A stretch of 64,000 nt of DNA from Sesamum alatum. Taxonomy: Eukaryota; Streptophyta; Magnoliopsida; Lamiales; Pedaliaceae. Location: positions 36,354,466 through 36,418,465 of the forward strand of contig JACGWO010000003.1 of assembly GCA_034509735.1 (NCBI GenBank). The letters are read 5' to 3'. Each line of letters opens with the position of its first letter. Position 1 is the first letter of the stretch. Below, one piece after another: positions 34,283 through 47,300 of this stretch. The translations under genes and the position numbers were made by a program. The notes under the pieces are model-generated. The model was not told the DNA's origin. It searched no databases and saw only the letters and a program-made list of their open reading frames with translations.

Positions 34283-37200
34283 GAAAAGCGCAGAAGCCGG
34301 AAGCATTTGCAAAAGAAAGAAGAAAAATGTGGATAGGCGGTAACAAAAAGGAAGGCCATAAGGAGCTCCAGAGTAAGAATCTTGATTGAATTGGTTCCAT
34401 GAGGTATGGTTCCAAGGAGTTTTCAAAGTGAACAATTCTAAAACAGGGGTTGACAAAATGTAGTACAAACAGAAACAGGCAGAGAGAATGCTGAATTGCA
34501 ATCAAGAGGAGCATGATGCTCAACAGGCGCTAAATCAATGAAGCAGTGAATATCTTGAAATATAGACAAAGACCGATGCCAGAAAAAAGAAAAAGGCCAA
34601 ACATTCAGTCTATATTACTTTTCAGGATAAATGCACTCACACCCAAAAAAGGAGGGGAAGGAGCAAATAATACGAAATGAGAAACAGAAAGCAAGGATAT
34701 GAAAATCACAATAGGTAATCTTTCTCGAATAGGACACAAAATAGAGTATGGTGTCACTAAGAGAGTGTCACCAATAAATCAAAAGCTACACGTTCCATAA
34801 TTAGATGATTGCTTAAAAAGATTAATTCCACTTCTTGAATACATGCCCAGTCTCTAAATTTCCTGCAGCAGTTAATGCACAGGAACTATGAATGAACTGA
34901 TTGATGAGCAGCCTTAAATGCATTTAACAAAACCATTGCTCATATCAGAACAATTCAAAACTTTTTTACAGTTTTATAAAGTTGAAATGCAAAACCATGC
35001 ATAGTACAACCAGTTGCTCCAGACTTTGAACAATTAGGAATTATAATATTAGTTAAGAATCATGCCAATGGGAAAAAAGAAATTACATCAAACTTATAGA
35101 ATAAAAATCAATGCTGGTGACTAGTCCACTTGCCATTATCAAGTGCTTTGTGTCTCTTCTAATTTCTCTCTTCTAAGTGTTCAAGCCATGCTGTACTACT
35201 TCCTCCCTTAAAATTTCCCAAAACCATGAATCTCTTACTGTTTCCCTTCAAATCTTCAGAAACTGCAGCACCATTGTTTGCACCAAAAACAGCTCGACAT
35301 TCACCCATTATTTATGTTTTGACCTTTTATTTTGTTTCTTTTATCAGTCAAAATATTTTAGATGGACACACCAAAAGAAATCCAGGATGTGAACAGATGA
35401 ATTCAGGCAAAGATGAGAGGACCAAGGGATGCGTTAAGGGAAAAACAGTGGGTGCAATGGGACTTTCATTCTCTATCATTTGTAAATTCTATATTCAACA
35501 GTTTCTTGGTTGGAGGGACTAACCCCAGGAGAGTCTCAGTAGCACTGTAATCCACTAATTTAAAAACCATATCCAGAGCGAAGGATTTCAATCTTAAACT
35601 GAAAATCAAATCCTGAATACAATTTTCAGTACACCATAGAAGCCCAAAATTTAGCAGCCTCCCTTTCTCCCAATAGGTTGAAGAGGAACTATCCTCCCAG
35701 ACATTGCCTTCTTGCATCAAGAATCAGAATACATGAATAAGATAATAAGCTAAAAAAGCCTAAAACATCTGTCAATTCAGACATTCAGTTCAAATTAGGG
35801 CAAGGTGGGCCGTACTTCATCTAAAATAGAACTTGACTTAGCAACCTTTGCCAATAGGCATGAGGAGAATTTAGAAGAGTACCCTAGATGATAACAGTTG
35901 GCATCTCAATAATAAGCTTCTTTTACTATTATCCACTCTCAGCGTTCTGTTCTTACTTCTTATCATATTTGAAGTCCTTTAACAGTGCCTATCATTCAAT
36001 CCATCAGAAAGCAATACCAAAGGAGGCGGTGCCAATTGCAACACAGATTGCATAGAAAATTCAGAAAGCAAAAAGAGTCGCTGAGGTTGAACCTAAATAC
36101 CACTGATGACTTAATCCTTTTATTCTACTAGAAGCTCCCACTCTATATAATTGTTCAAATCACTTCTATTCCGTGTCAATCACCAGTAAGACATCTTGAA
36201 ATCTCCAAAATAAAGTGAAGACTGAAGACGAAATAGCATAAGACAATATATATACATATAATATGTAGTGTATATTAGTTATTTTAAATGTTAAGTGCAC
36301 TATATATTAGAAAACAACAGAACAAAGGCACATTAAATTGGCCAGCCCCGCCCACATTTTTATTTCAGCGGTCAAGTTTGGGCTGGGGAAGCACAAGTGG
36401 TGAGATGGGGAAGAGAACGGTGGTATTGTAGGAGAAGCAATCGACATTTAAAAGAGGTTCTTAGTATGAAATTGTTACATTGGGATATGAAGGCACAGGG
36501 TCACCATGTCATGCAGGCTAGGAGGAGCTGGACATCTCAAGTACAAACGCATTATAGAAGCGACAATTGCTCAATACCATAGATCGTGTAAGATAACTGT
36601 GAGTATCCCATTAAAATTGTTGTATCATGAATAGTATAGTCAACTTAACAAATTTCAAAATGACTATACCATCTCTTTGACTGGAGGGGGGGGAAAAAAA
36701 AAAAGTCAGTCTGCCACATCAAGTAGAAACTCACCTCTAGTCTATTTTAATAGGCTCAGTGTATCAGTATGAAGAAAAGTTGTACTAAATTATAATTCTA
36801 CTTATGTGCTGGACTTGGGCGCTGTGTTCTTCTGTCAAATAGTGGTTCCATTGTGATATCTTCAGCCCATCACTCAAGGAATCTAGGATTGCATTAGGTT
36901 AAGTTTTCCGTATCCCGAATTATGCACCAAAATTTCCTTTCACCATTACAACCTCAAGTCTTGATAGCGAGTTAGACAATTCAGATGTACCATAACCACC
37001 TAGATTCACCTACATGAGGCATTGAAGTTGTAAATTAAAGGTGCTCTAACTAGTTTCATACATGCAACCATGACATCAAGCCATCATCCAGCAGTTAAAT
37101 CCCAAACTAAGCCCATATTACTACATTTTATCTTCTCAGGTAAACATCTAAACTAATTTATGCCCGGGAAGCTTTTGCTGGCTACCAAAACTACATTCCT

Positions 37201-37640
37201 CAACACCACAAAAGCACACGCATAAGCTCCACATACAATTTGCGTAAACCAGAAACATCTAAAGTAATTTTATTCACGCAAATTACGCGCCATAAAATTC
37301 ATAATGTGCATCTGATTAGAACTTAAGTAAACCCTAATTTGCTAATAACAGAACCCATACATATTCAACACAAGCATGGTTCGAACAAAATTGAATAGAA
37401 AAACTAATTCAAACTTCATCGAACATAAACAGCAACTTTACGAGGGGAAAAACATAGAATAAGAAACTGGAAAGCTAAATACGTGTAATAATTCACATAC
37501 CAACAAAAATATCTCTCTCTTTTTCGAGCTACAGCTGTTGGTTTCTTCGAACGAACCAAGTCGTACACTCGCTTCCTGTTGTAATGTAGAAACCCTAGTC
37601 GACTGGCTCGGTTGAAATTTGGGGTTATTTTCTCGTGTGT
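34283..37640 (-). other. Probable 5'UTR intron and first exon of the hnRNP Q-like gene
   Basis: No ATG-initiated gene is visible here. On the minus strand a likely acceptor, CTTTTCTCATAG, lies about 40 bases before the ATG at 34242. A likely donor, GGTATGTG, lies near 37500 directly after a pyrimidine/GA-rich leader with a telo-box-like AAACCCTA near 37590-37600. This would give a leader exon at about 37501-37640 and a 3.2-kb 5'UTR intron. AT-rich, with a short TA-rich patch at 36247-36261 and a G run near 36686. Confidence 0.55.
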
Positions 37641-37649
37641 GGTTGTATG

Positions 37650-39903
37650 ACAGATTTGTCCCCACGCCCTTGCCGAGGTATCAGCCTTTCTGAGGGTATT
37701 ATTGGGAAATTAGTGATTCCTTATTGTAGTTATATCAAGTTCTGTGGTGTCAACGTTTACGGCTTGCTTTCTCAACTTTATTGCAATTTTTAATTATTAT
37801 TAAATCTCAACTTTGTTGTAATTTGTAAAGCAAAATTTTGTTCAGCAATGGTCAACCAGGCCTCATTCAATTAGTAAAATTTAATTTTATAATATTTTTT
37901 TTTATCTAATGTGAACGTATTTATTAATTTGAATTATTAATTTATTAAATTAATTTTTAAATTTAAATATATTGAATGATATAATGACTCGCGTAGCCTA
38001 GAACGTGATGAAATTTATTTTTAAAAATAATGTATTTATATATTTTTAATATATTAACATGGATAAGATATTATATTCTATTCAAATAACTTATTTTTAA
38101 AATAAAATATAATATCTAAAAAAGTACGTAAACTATTTTTACGTATTGCCAATAAACTCATATATGATTTTAAATTATTTTTATGTTACTAGTAGAACGA
38201 TATTTTTGTTATTATATTTTCATAATATTGTTTTGAATTCAAAATCTCTCTGAGTAAAAGTCGAGACAGACTTATATGATTCAATACATCAGATCATAAC
38301 TCCTATGTATGATCATCTTAATTTTTTCATGATATGATAAATACACCTAAAGATATATGATTTCACGATCATTCATGAAATAATAATTAATTAACATATT
38401 GAGATAAATATTCAATTAATTTACATTATTTTGTTGAATACATAAATACCAAATGCTCTGAAATCTGAATCATACTACGTCTATATTTAAATTATGTTAA
38501 TGTATTATTAAATGTAGCATTTGGTACATATATACACACTCAGATTCCTGGAAATTATGCTTCTAGTCATAGGATCTTTCAACTGCTTTCTCTTCTCCTA
38601 GATTGTAGGTTATGGTAATTATGGATGACTGCATGCCCACAACATCCTTAATTCTGCCTTGTCCGTAAGGTTGCCACACATATGATTGGATTGTTGGATC
38701 ACTAACTGATAAGGGAAGGAAGTATACGAGCTAAAGCCCGTAAATATATGTCCTCTCTCCAAAAAGAGATATGTGAAGCTCTCCCAAGAGCGGACTGAAC
38801 CTTACACTTCCCCCCCCCCCCCCACCCACCCACCCCATACGAGTACAAGGAGTACGAAACCTCTCATACGAGGTCTGCAAAAACAAATCAAAAATCAAAT
38901 CTGAAAAAGATCTCCTAAAAGATACTTTTACGAGTCCCTTTCCAAAAAATCTTCTATAAATAGGCACTCAATCAACGGATGAAGGGGCATCGAATAAACT
39001 CTCTTCGTGCTCTCTTCGTTCTATCATTTTTGATATCTTCATATAGTTCTTATTGTCATTCTATTGGGAATTTCAAGATCTCACCCACATCACCAACAAT
39101 TTAGGTGGTGTTTATTTTGTTACACTAGTTATTTAAGTGATAGAATAGATTATTGTTAAATCGATAATAATAAAAGAAAGAATTGGTATTAATTAATTGT
39201 GGGGATTTTAGTTTGATTGAATGTGTTTGATAAACAACAATCTCATGTTTACTTCTCCTTATTAGATGCATAATATTAGGAAATTTACTTTTTTACCTTC
39301 AAAGCATGTAAGCAAAGGAAAATGTAAAAGAAATTGAAAAACTCATAAATTTGACTATCGACGAAACCCTTATTTGCCATTGGGATTCTGCTGAAGCCGA
39401 ATAATTGAGGTAAGAAGAAGTTCATGTACCCAAAAATGACAACAAATTGTTGCTAGATCTCATTTTTTAGCTATTTGATCGGCATAATATCCGGTCAGGT
39501 GGCGGTGGCTGGGGTAAGAAGACGGGAGAGATGATAGGAGGATGGCAGGAGGAAAGAAAACATGAGGAAGACGAAGGGGCTAAATGATCTTTTTATCCCC
39601 TTATCCGATTAGGCTGTTAAGCCAAATAAATTAACCCCACCTCAGATGGTGGGGGGTTATATAAGCTTTTATGTGAATTCATTATATTTACAAATGGATG
39701 AATTTCATCACAATATTTAAAAATTGTGAATATACAATCTTATTTTGTTTATAATTAGAAGAATTTCTGTATTTGTCTTGATTTATATTTTAAAAAATTA
39801 TGCATGCGAGGACTGTGTGCGTTAGCTGCTTGTATAGGCTAAACAGTAAGCCCGGGTCCCTTATGGGTAAACGCCACCTTAACATAAATTAGATCCTATC
39901 GAT
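37650..39903. other. Intergenic with LTR-like segment and MITE-like inverted repeat
   Basis: No gene. A segment at about 38690-39100 has a C run (38810-38823), TATAAATA (38955-38962) and a ctctcttcgtgctctcttcg leader, resembling an LTR promoter, but no second LTR or primer site was found. At about 39103-39642 the ends aggtggtgtttattt and aaataaattaaccccacct are imperfect inverted complements, suggesting a MITE of about 540 bp; its target duplication is unclear. Confidence 0.4.
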
Positions 39904-40261
39904 CTTTTCTATAGGGTTACAAACAATTTACCCTCCTGTATTATTAAAATAATTTACTCCCTTGTGAAAAAATAAAGTGCAAAAGAACCCATGATGCAAT
40001 TTACCCCCATGAGGCTAGCAGTGTATTACACGCGTTCCTCCTGCGTTTTTTTATTATTTTCAACAATATATTATTTTTTATATCTTAAATTTTAAATAGT
40101 TAGATTTAATTTACAATCGATCTAACGGTTAATACAAATTTATTTAAATTGATGGCTAAGATTAAATAAGACAAATGATCCATATATATGCATATTTTAT
40201 ATATATACATATATCATATTATTTAGTATATATAAATATATATTTAATATTTATTTATATA

Positions 40262-40605
40262 TAACCGCCGTCCCCGCCCCCAACCTCCGCCCACCGCTAT
40301 GCCCAGCCCCCGCGACTGCAACCCTCCTTTCCAACCCACCTGCGGCCGTAGCCCCAGCCCGCTGCTGCGCCCAGCCCCCACGACTGAAACCGCTCCTCCC
40401 CAACCTAACCACGGCCGCAAGCCCGCGCCGGCAACCCCTACGCCCTGCGTCAGACCATCGTTCGCCCTATCAGCCCCCAGCCCTAACACCCCGCCCCCAA
40501 CAATCCTCCCACCCATCGCCTTCCAGCCACCAACCCATTCGCCACCTTCCAACCACAAGCCCCAACCCCTCATCTCCCCCCCCCCCTCTCCCCTCTCTCT
40601 CTCTA
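40262..40605. repeat. GC-rich C-biased patch with ~85-base imperfect repeats
   Basis: A striking C-rich island in AT-rich DNA. gcccagcccccgcgactgcaa and gcccagcccccacgactgaaa mark two related blocks about 80 bases apart, followed by CT repeats. A Pro-rich open frame at 40299-40703 runs through it, but this follows from composition and is not taken as a gene. Confidence 0.6.
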
Positions 40606-40623
40606 TGTATACATATATAATAC

Positions 40624-42905
40624 TAGCAACAGTGGCACGTGGTACCTGCGCACATAATTTTTATTGGATACAATGTGAGGATTATTTATATTTTTTAAAT
40701 TGATTAGAAAAATCAAAAATATAAATAACAATCGGAAACATAATAGTCCTATAAATAGTTGTTCTTTAAAAAAAAAAAAAAAGTCCATACGAAATGAAAT
40801 ACAGTATAATTCTAAGAACTAAAGTGAAAGTTTTTCACAGATTACATCCTTATTTTCATAAATCAATCCAATTTATAGTTGTACTTGCATTGCGATGGAT
40901 TCACCTTTCACCTTCATGAATAGAGAAAATTAGAAATACAATGCATAATAATATTTTGTAAATATGAAAAATTTATTGAACAATACATTGAATTATGAGC
41001 GAGAAAAATTATAACTATGTAAAAAATCTTATTAAACACCACGGGCAATCATGAAAAACTTAATAATCAAAGTTTTTTTTTTTTTTGTTTTTTCCAGTCT
41101 CGTTTAATTATTTGTTGTTAATTTTATACGTCAAATAAATAATACTTGGTGTGCTATCTATATTCTAATAGCATATAGATCGATAGTCTGTGTAAAAATT
41201 CTCTCATATACATATACACTCAGAATGATAGTCAATAACTATTAATTCCTATTATAAAAAGAATTGAACCAAATAAATGCATCATAAAGCATGTTCACTT
41301 GCAACACCTAAACGTAAAATATGATTTCAAATTCTATTACAACAGCCAAGATAATAAGTTTCATTTACACAAAAAAACTCTTTAAAATTAGCATAAAATT
41401 CTAGTACAACTTCAAAGATAGATTTCAGAATAATGAGAATTTATATCAACTAAAATAACACGTAGCATAAATCCAAAAAATAATACCACAAAAAATTGCA
41501 ATGATCGTGTAAAATTGATGTAGCTCTTGAATAAGACCTAAATAATCATACAATATATTCAATCATCGAAGCATTTTGAATAATCCTGCCATTCATAATT
41601 AGTACAACCATTTATATATTTAACAAATCAAACAAAATAAAAAAATTACTTAATTCAAGAACAACCGGAAAAAGTAGAAATGACTAAAAATGAAAAAAAC
41701 TCCAAAAAATCCAGCAAGAGAATGAAACAAAATGAACCCCGTTGGCTTCCTTTAGCATGTGAGAGCATGGATTAAAGTTTCATTTTCAACACATGTTTCG
41801 AGTTATAAATACTAGAAACATTTCGTAAACGCTACAGAAAAATCATAAAATTAAAGAAACATATATAATATTAATAGAAAATAAAAATACTACATTTTTC
41901 TTTTTAATTCAAACATATCTGTTTTAGTTTTGTATTATTTAGCCAATTAAAACTATTTTATATAGTATAATTATATATTTGGAGTTATTATTTGATGTAG
42001 TTGCTATTGAAACTAAATAATAACATAATTTTTATTTTTAACTATGTGTTATAGAATATCTATCTTACATTGATATTTATACATATAACATTACTAATTT
42101 GGCGTAATATTACATCTGTTATAAAAAATACTTTGCATAACACAAGAATTTAAATATTTTTAGTTAAAAGTACAAAATAAATATTTCACTAAAAAATTAG
42201 AAAAAATATCAAGTTTCTTAGGAAACTCAAAAATTTCGAAGAAAAAGTAAGAAAAATAAAATATTTCGAAGGAAATTAGATAACTTCGAAACTGCCATGT
42301 ATTTTTGTTTCCATAAAATCAAGAACGGAAACGTTTCCACAGTTCCGGTGGAAACGTATAGAAATTTTAAATCATATGTAAGAGAGCTAAAAATGTAGAA
42401 AATCACGCAAATAAATATATATTTTTTTCCTTTTCAACTTTTAGATAAAAGAAGCCAATCTCTCTCCTTCTCTTTCCTCCTTGAAAAAAGATTTTTGGAT
42501 GAAGAGATTTCATTTCAAAATATTTAATCTGATGACAAGGTTTAACCTCTCTCGAATATGAATTTTCATATGCAGATACAAATTAAAAAAAAAAAAAAAA
42601 GGAAAAGGAAAAACTGACATGGAAAGAAAGTGGACAAAGTAATGAAAATGAGGTTCAACATGGGGGGACATGTAGTAACAACAATTTGTAAAAATGAGGT
42701 AGTTATAATGGACTTCTTAAATTATTTAATTGTATTTATAATTTGTTGAAAGGTATAATTGATATATTTAAAGTTTGTGTAAAAGGATATTTTTATAATA
42801 ACATAGATATATAAATAAGGGATGTTTTTGGTAATTTATAAATTTGGTGTCATGGTGTAAGAAACTATCACTTGTGAGTAAAAAATGTGTTTCTTTTATA
42901 AATTA
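40624..42905 (-). mobile_element. Probable minus-strand Helitron
   Basis: On the minus strand the 3' end reads GTGGCACTG-like sequence, then TTGCTAG followed by T, matching the Helitron CTRR terminus with insertion before T. The 5' side near 42850-42900 (tcacttgtgagtaaaaaatg, then tggtgtcatggtgtaag upstream on the plus strand) resembles the 5' region of the neighbouring Helitron at 42906-43430. The exact 5' terminus is not clear. No Rep/helicase coding is visible. Confidence 0.45.
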
Positions 42906-43430
42906 CTAACCGTCGTGGCACGTCGTCCCTACGTGCATATAAAATAATATTACACGTTTTAAAATTATTACAAATATGAAAAAATATATAAAAACCAATA
43001 CATTACATCTATACTATTATATAAAGAAAACCTCCTCCACACTCACAAACGGCGGTTACTTACATCGCTGCACCATTTTTTGTGAGGTCAAAAATGCCCT
43101 TCAACCGATAATATAACCAACTTATTCAACTTCTAAAGTTTCACTAATTGATAAATTAAATTTTTTTCTTTCTTTTATCTTTTTAATGTGATGTAATGAT
43201 TTATATTTTGCTCTTATTTATAATAATAATATATTTTAAAGTGCAAAAAACTATTTATATATGCACGCAGGAACGGCGTGCTACATTAGCTAGTATAAAA
43301 AAAAAGGAAAGAAAGAAAAGAAAAGAAAACTACATTAGGGGTATTATTGGCATAACTAAAATTTGGTGTCGCGGTGTCATTAACCATCATTTGTGGGTGG
43401 AAAAGGCCTTTACTTTATATATAGTATAGA
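42906..43430 (-). mobile_element. Short minus-strand Helitron split by another Helitron
   Basis: Minus-strand start TCTATACTATATATAAAG (43430 downward) after an A, and end with the hairpin GCACGT-AGGGACG-ACGTGC followed by GGTTAG before T. This is the usual Helitron plan except that the terminus is TTAG rather than CTAG. It contains the plus-strand Helitron 43008-43293. Confidence 0.55.
43008..43293 (+). mobile_element. Short Helitron, nested
   Basis: Starts TCTATACTATTATATAAAG after an A and ends with a perfect 6-bp-stem hairpin (GCACGC-AGGAACG-GCGTGC) followed 7 bases later by TAGCTAG, inserted before T. Starts and ends match the element at 53898-54175. 286 bases, no coding. Confidence 0.75.
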
Positions 43431-43830
43431 TATAGATTATAGATTATAGATATAGATATAGATTATAGATATATATGTATATTTATATAAATAAATATAT
43501 GCAATTAAACATATATAAATTTTTAAAAAATATATAACTATATTAAAATTTTAATATATTTATAAATAATGTTGATAAGATCTGAACCATTCATATAATG
43601 ATATTAGATCTAATGGTTTTAAAATAAGGGTAAATATATAATTTTATAAATTAAAAATTAGAAAAATAAAATAAAAATGACGTGTTAAATGCACCCGTCG
43701 CTTCGAGGGGTAAATTGCATCACTTCTAAAAGTATAAGGGGGGTTTTTTGCACTTTATTTATTTATAGGGGGGTAAATTGCACTTTTCTAATAACACATG
43801 GGGTAAATTGTATTTTACCCCTTTTATATA

Positions 43831-44309
43831 TTTAGAAAACTAAATAAGGATTATTTACTCATCTTTTACATAGATGAATTCATATTAAAACATTGTAGTT
43901 AAGAAAGATGAGCAAGACAAGAATGGGTAATGACAACGGTGAACTATATAATATGCTCAATGCTGTCACTTAATTTTCTGGGAAAAAATACAGAAACCTT
44001 TTACAATTGTCATAAACCTCTCTTCAAATTAATGTTCCTTCTCCGGTGAAGCAAAATGATATTAAGTAACAGAAAATTAGCTTTACAGGGACTGGGGGAC
44101 GGCACAATGGGTTCTCCACCTACAAACATACACTGGATTCTTCTCAAATCTATTACCTCCAGCAATGGTTATCAGCAGTATTGCTTTAACAATGAAGGAA
44201 AACTATGCAAGAATTCTAGCAGTAGCAATTCTGACAATGTGCGGTGAAATGAGTGTTTGGGTAGCCAACTGTGTGGATGGATAGTTGCGAAATTGAAACT
44301 AACAGTTGC
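43831..44309. other. 3' flank of cpSRP54, no gene seen
   Basis: Probably includes the cpSRP54 3'UTR on the minus strand (to about 44040). Nothing else is recognised. Confidence 0.5.
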
Positions 44310-47300
44310 TTAATTTTTTGCCCCAAAACCACGAGGATTGGGCCGTGCGGCTGAGTCTGCAAACTGCTTCCTTGATTCTGATCTTCTCTTTCTCCTTGCT
44401 GTACCAGGGGGGGCCTGGATATCAAAAGGAAATATCCATTTTTAATTTGAATTATTCGAAAAGCCAACTGTACTGGTGTAACTCCAGATATAAGCTTTTG
44501 AATTTCAGACACTTCCTCTCATAAAATGCAAAGATAGCACAACGGTTGAAAATAATAAATGGATCAGCACGGAAGAATAAATAATCGAGCTGCATTTCAG
44601 AGGGAAGGTGGTGAACTACGAATGAACAATTGAAGGGAGATGAAATGCATTCAGGATTTCTCGTAGCGCAATAATTTATGAAAATAAATACAAGCAAGAG
44701 CACCTGTTGTTCTGTCTTCAGGGCCTCCTCAAGATTGCTCATTGTAGGAAGTGATCCACCTTCCATTACGCCCATCAAGTTCTTCATGCGAACGCGCATT
44801 TGGAAAAGTTGAGCTACAAGTTGACTCACCTGAAAAGCACCATCATTGTGTCAAAGAGAAATTATTTCTGGCTATTAACTGCATAGTCGGGCTCCGTCTA
44901 TGGTTACCTGTTGCTCTGTTTTCCCGGAATCTTGAGCAATTCTTTTCCTCCTGGCAGGTGATTCTGCCAAAAGTTCTGGCTTTTCCCTTTCCTCTGCAGA
45001 CAGATGAGTAGATCAGATGTGTCATCCACCATAAATGAGCTACATTCATGAGTGAAATAGGAGAAAATTGTAGGATATTTTAGATCTCAAAATCATTTGT
45101 GAACCGTACGGGCACTTTTCATGATAAAAAATCGACATGAATCAGTCACAAGTTTATATTTTTCATGGACATTTTGCAAGTTCCAGTAAGGTAATTCAAC
45201 AAGCAAAAAGGTAAACAAGATCAGGTAGGAAAATAAAGTTCCAGGTATGCGCTCTACCACTGAGCTAACAGCCAGTCGTGTGAGCCTCCCACTGGGGGCC
45301 CGCTAAAGTGTCTTGCAAAATTTATGAGTTTTTAGAGTGAAATAACCTGGAGTCATTGCTTCGATCATAGACTCCATTACTTTCAAGTTCCTTTCTGCCT
45401 CTCGAATTTGTGCAGGAGTAACCTGTTTGCACACCATCAATTTGGAGATTCATTATGATTCTGAAATCCACCTATACACTTATAGTACCTTTCAACATTT
45501 TAAAACATGTTTTCCATGTAGTGGACTATCTCAATAAAGTTTGAAAGTAGCCTCCCCAGAGTAGCCATTTCAAAAACAATCCACGAATTGGGGTAAGATA
45601 GGAGGTCATAGAAGCTATTCTAATACAACCAAATTACTCTAGAGTACTAAGAAACGATGCTTTTCTCCTTTCGCTAAATACATGGAACATACAGTTAAAG
45701 CTCAAAAGACAATTTTCGGCCCTGAAAAATTCTATCGCTCTAGAAAAATAATAGCACATGTTTGCTATACCTTCCCGTGCCTGTATCAAATTTACTATAC
45801 CTTCGCCATGCCTGGTATAAAAAATAATCAATTTTGCTATACCTTTGCCATGCCTGGTATCATTCCAATTACACGAGACATTGAGCCCATCTGTGCCACT
45901 GCACGTGTTTGCTTCAAGAAGTCATTGAAATCAAATTTTGCACTCATGATCTTTTTCTGCAAGTCTTCCGCATCCTCTTGGCGCATCTACTCAATTCATC
46001 AAAAGTCGCATCAAATAATTGAAGTCCCCAAAAGTAAATTAAATTCAACAGCTTGCAAGTTTATACTCACAACTTCTTGGGCTTTCTCAACAAACGACAA
46101 AACATCACCCATTCCTAAGATACGACCTGCCATGCGATCGGGATAGAAAGGTTCAAGGTCTTCCATGCGCTCCCCTCTTCCTACAAGCTTGATTGGCTTC
46201 CCTGACACCTGCGTCAAGTCCAATTGCTATTTCAAAGTTTAACCAATCAAATATCTCCAAGTTCTTGTTTTATTTACTCAACATGTTCAGTATTTCATTA
46301 GCTTAGGTGCAATTTTATATGACACTTCATAGAAGTCATGTACACATTAGCATGAGTTCAGCAGTGATCAAATTTCACTCATAATATTTACATATACATT
46401 TTTCTGACTCCTATGGTAGTATAACTGACGGGATGCAACTCTAAGATATCTTATTCTATAAATCAGAATCGATCTTTTTCTTTTCTTCTAAGTTCATCAA
46501 CTAATGCACTGGGTTCTCTTATATTTCAATACAAAGAAAAAGATGCATTTCTTAGAAAATTTACTTGGTCTTGCTTTACATGATCTATTCCTTCCACAAG
46601 AATGAAAATACAATATAATGAAAGAAATTCAAGGAGATACAGATGTCTGACCTCTTTTACACTCAAGGCTGCACCACCTCTAGAGTCCCCATCTAGCTTT
46701 GTTAAAATGGCACCAGTAATACCAATCTCAACATTGAATGTTGTGACCAAGGCTAGAATATCATCAAAGATTTTTATAAGTAAAGACGAAAATTGTAATT
46801 AGAATCACACATGCTACATCAGACAGCATAGACACCTTTTAAAGCATGATTTCAAAGCTGATCAACATGACATGAGGAGAGCATTGGACTATTGCTAGTT
46901 CAGGGGGTAATATTCAGCCAATAGATGCATATTATGTAATAGTGACCAAGATTTATGAAAGACAGCTAAAAGATAGTATTGAGTGTATGATTGCTATAAC
47001 ATTTTCTGCAAGAAACACTAATAGTTCTAATCTCAACAAATAATTGTCTTAAGAAAATATGGAGGATAATAAATGCCAATGCATGCGCACAGCAACAGGA
47101 TTCCTCGTTTTTTAACCACGCCTGAATCATATTAAGACTATTTGAAGTGTATACCAGCAGCTTCTTGGCCAGTCATTGCATCCACAACAAGCAAAACTTC
47201 TGTGGGATTTAATACTCTTTTCACGTCTTTCAGTTCATCCATCATTGCTTTATCTATCTGACAAGAAGAAAGATTTATGTATAGCTTAGTTCAATAAAGA

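Larger units (their letters stand above)
39914..43820. mobile_element. Non-autonomous MULE-like element packed with Helitrons
   Basis: The left end GGGTTACAAACAATTTACCC is inverted at the right end (GGGTAAATTGTATTTTACCC). The two ~130-base arms share blocks such as aataaagtgcaaaa and atgatgcaatttaccc. A 10-base duplication, CTTTTCTATA / CTTTTATATA, borders it (39904-39913 and 43821-43830, one mismatch). The left arm matches the start of the dead MuDR element at 20209, so both belong to one family. No transposase is inside; instead there is a GC-rich Pro-coding patch and at least two, probably three, Helitrons. Confidence 0.75.

Noticed and set aside
40299..40703. 134-codon Pro-rich open frame
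   Set aside because: It follows from a C-rich low-complexity repeat inside a transposon; there is no signal peptide or SPPPP extensin pattern and no promoter context.
45242..45275. A complete tRNA gene
   Set aside because: Only the 5' half-like part is present; no anticodon stem, T-arm or acceptor closure could be drawn.
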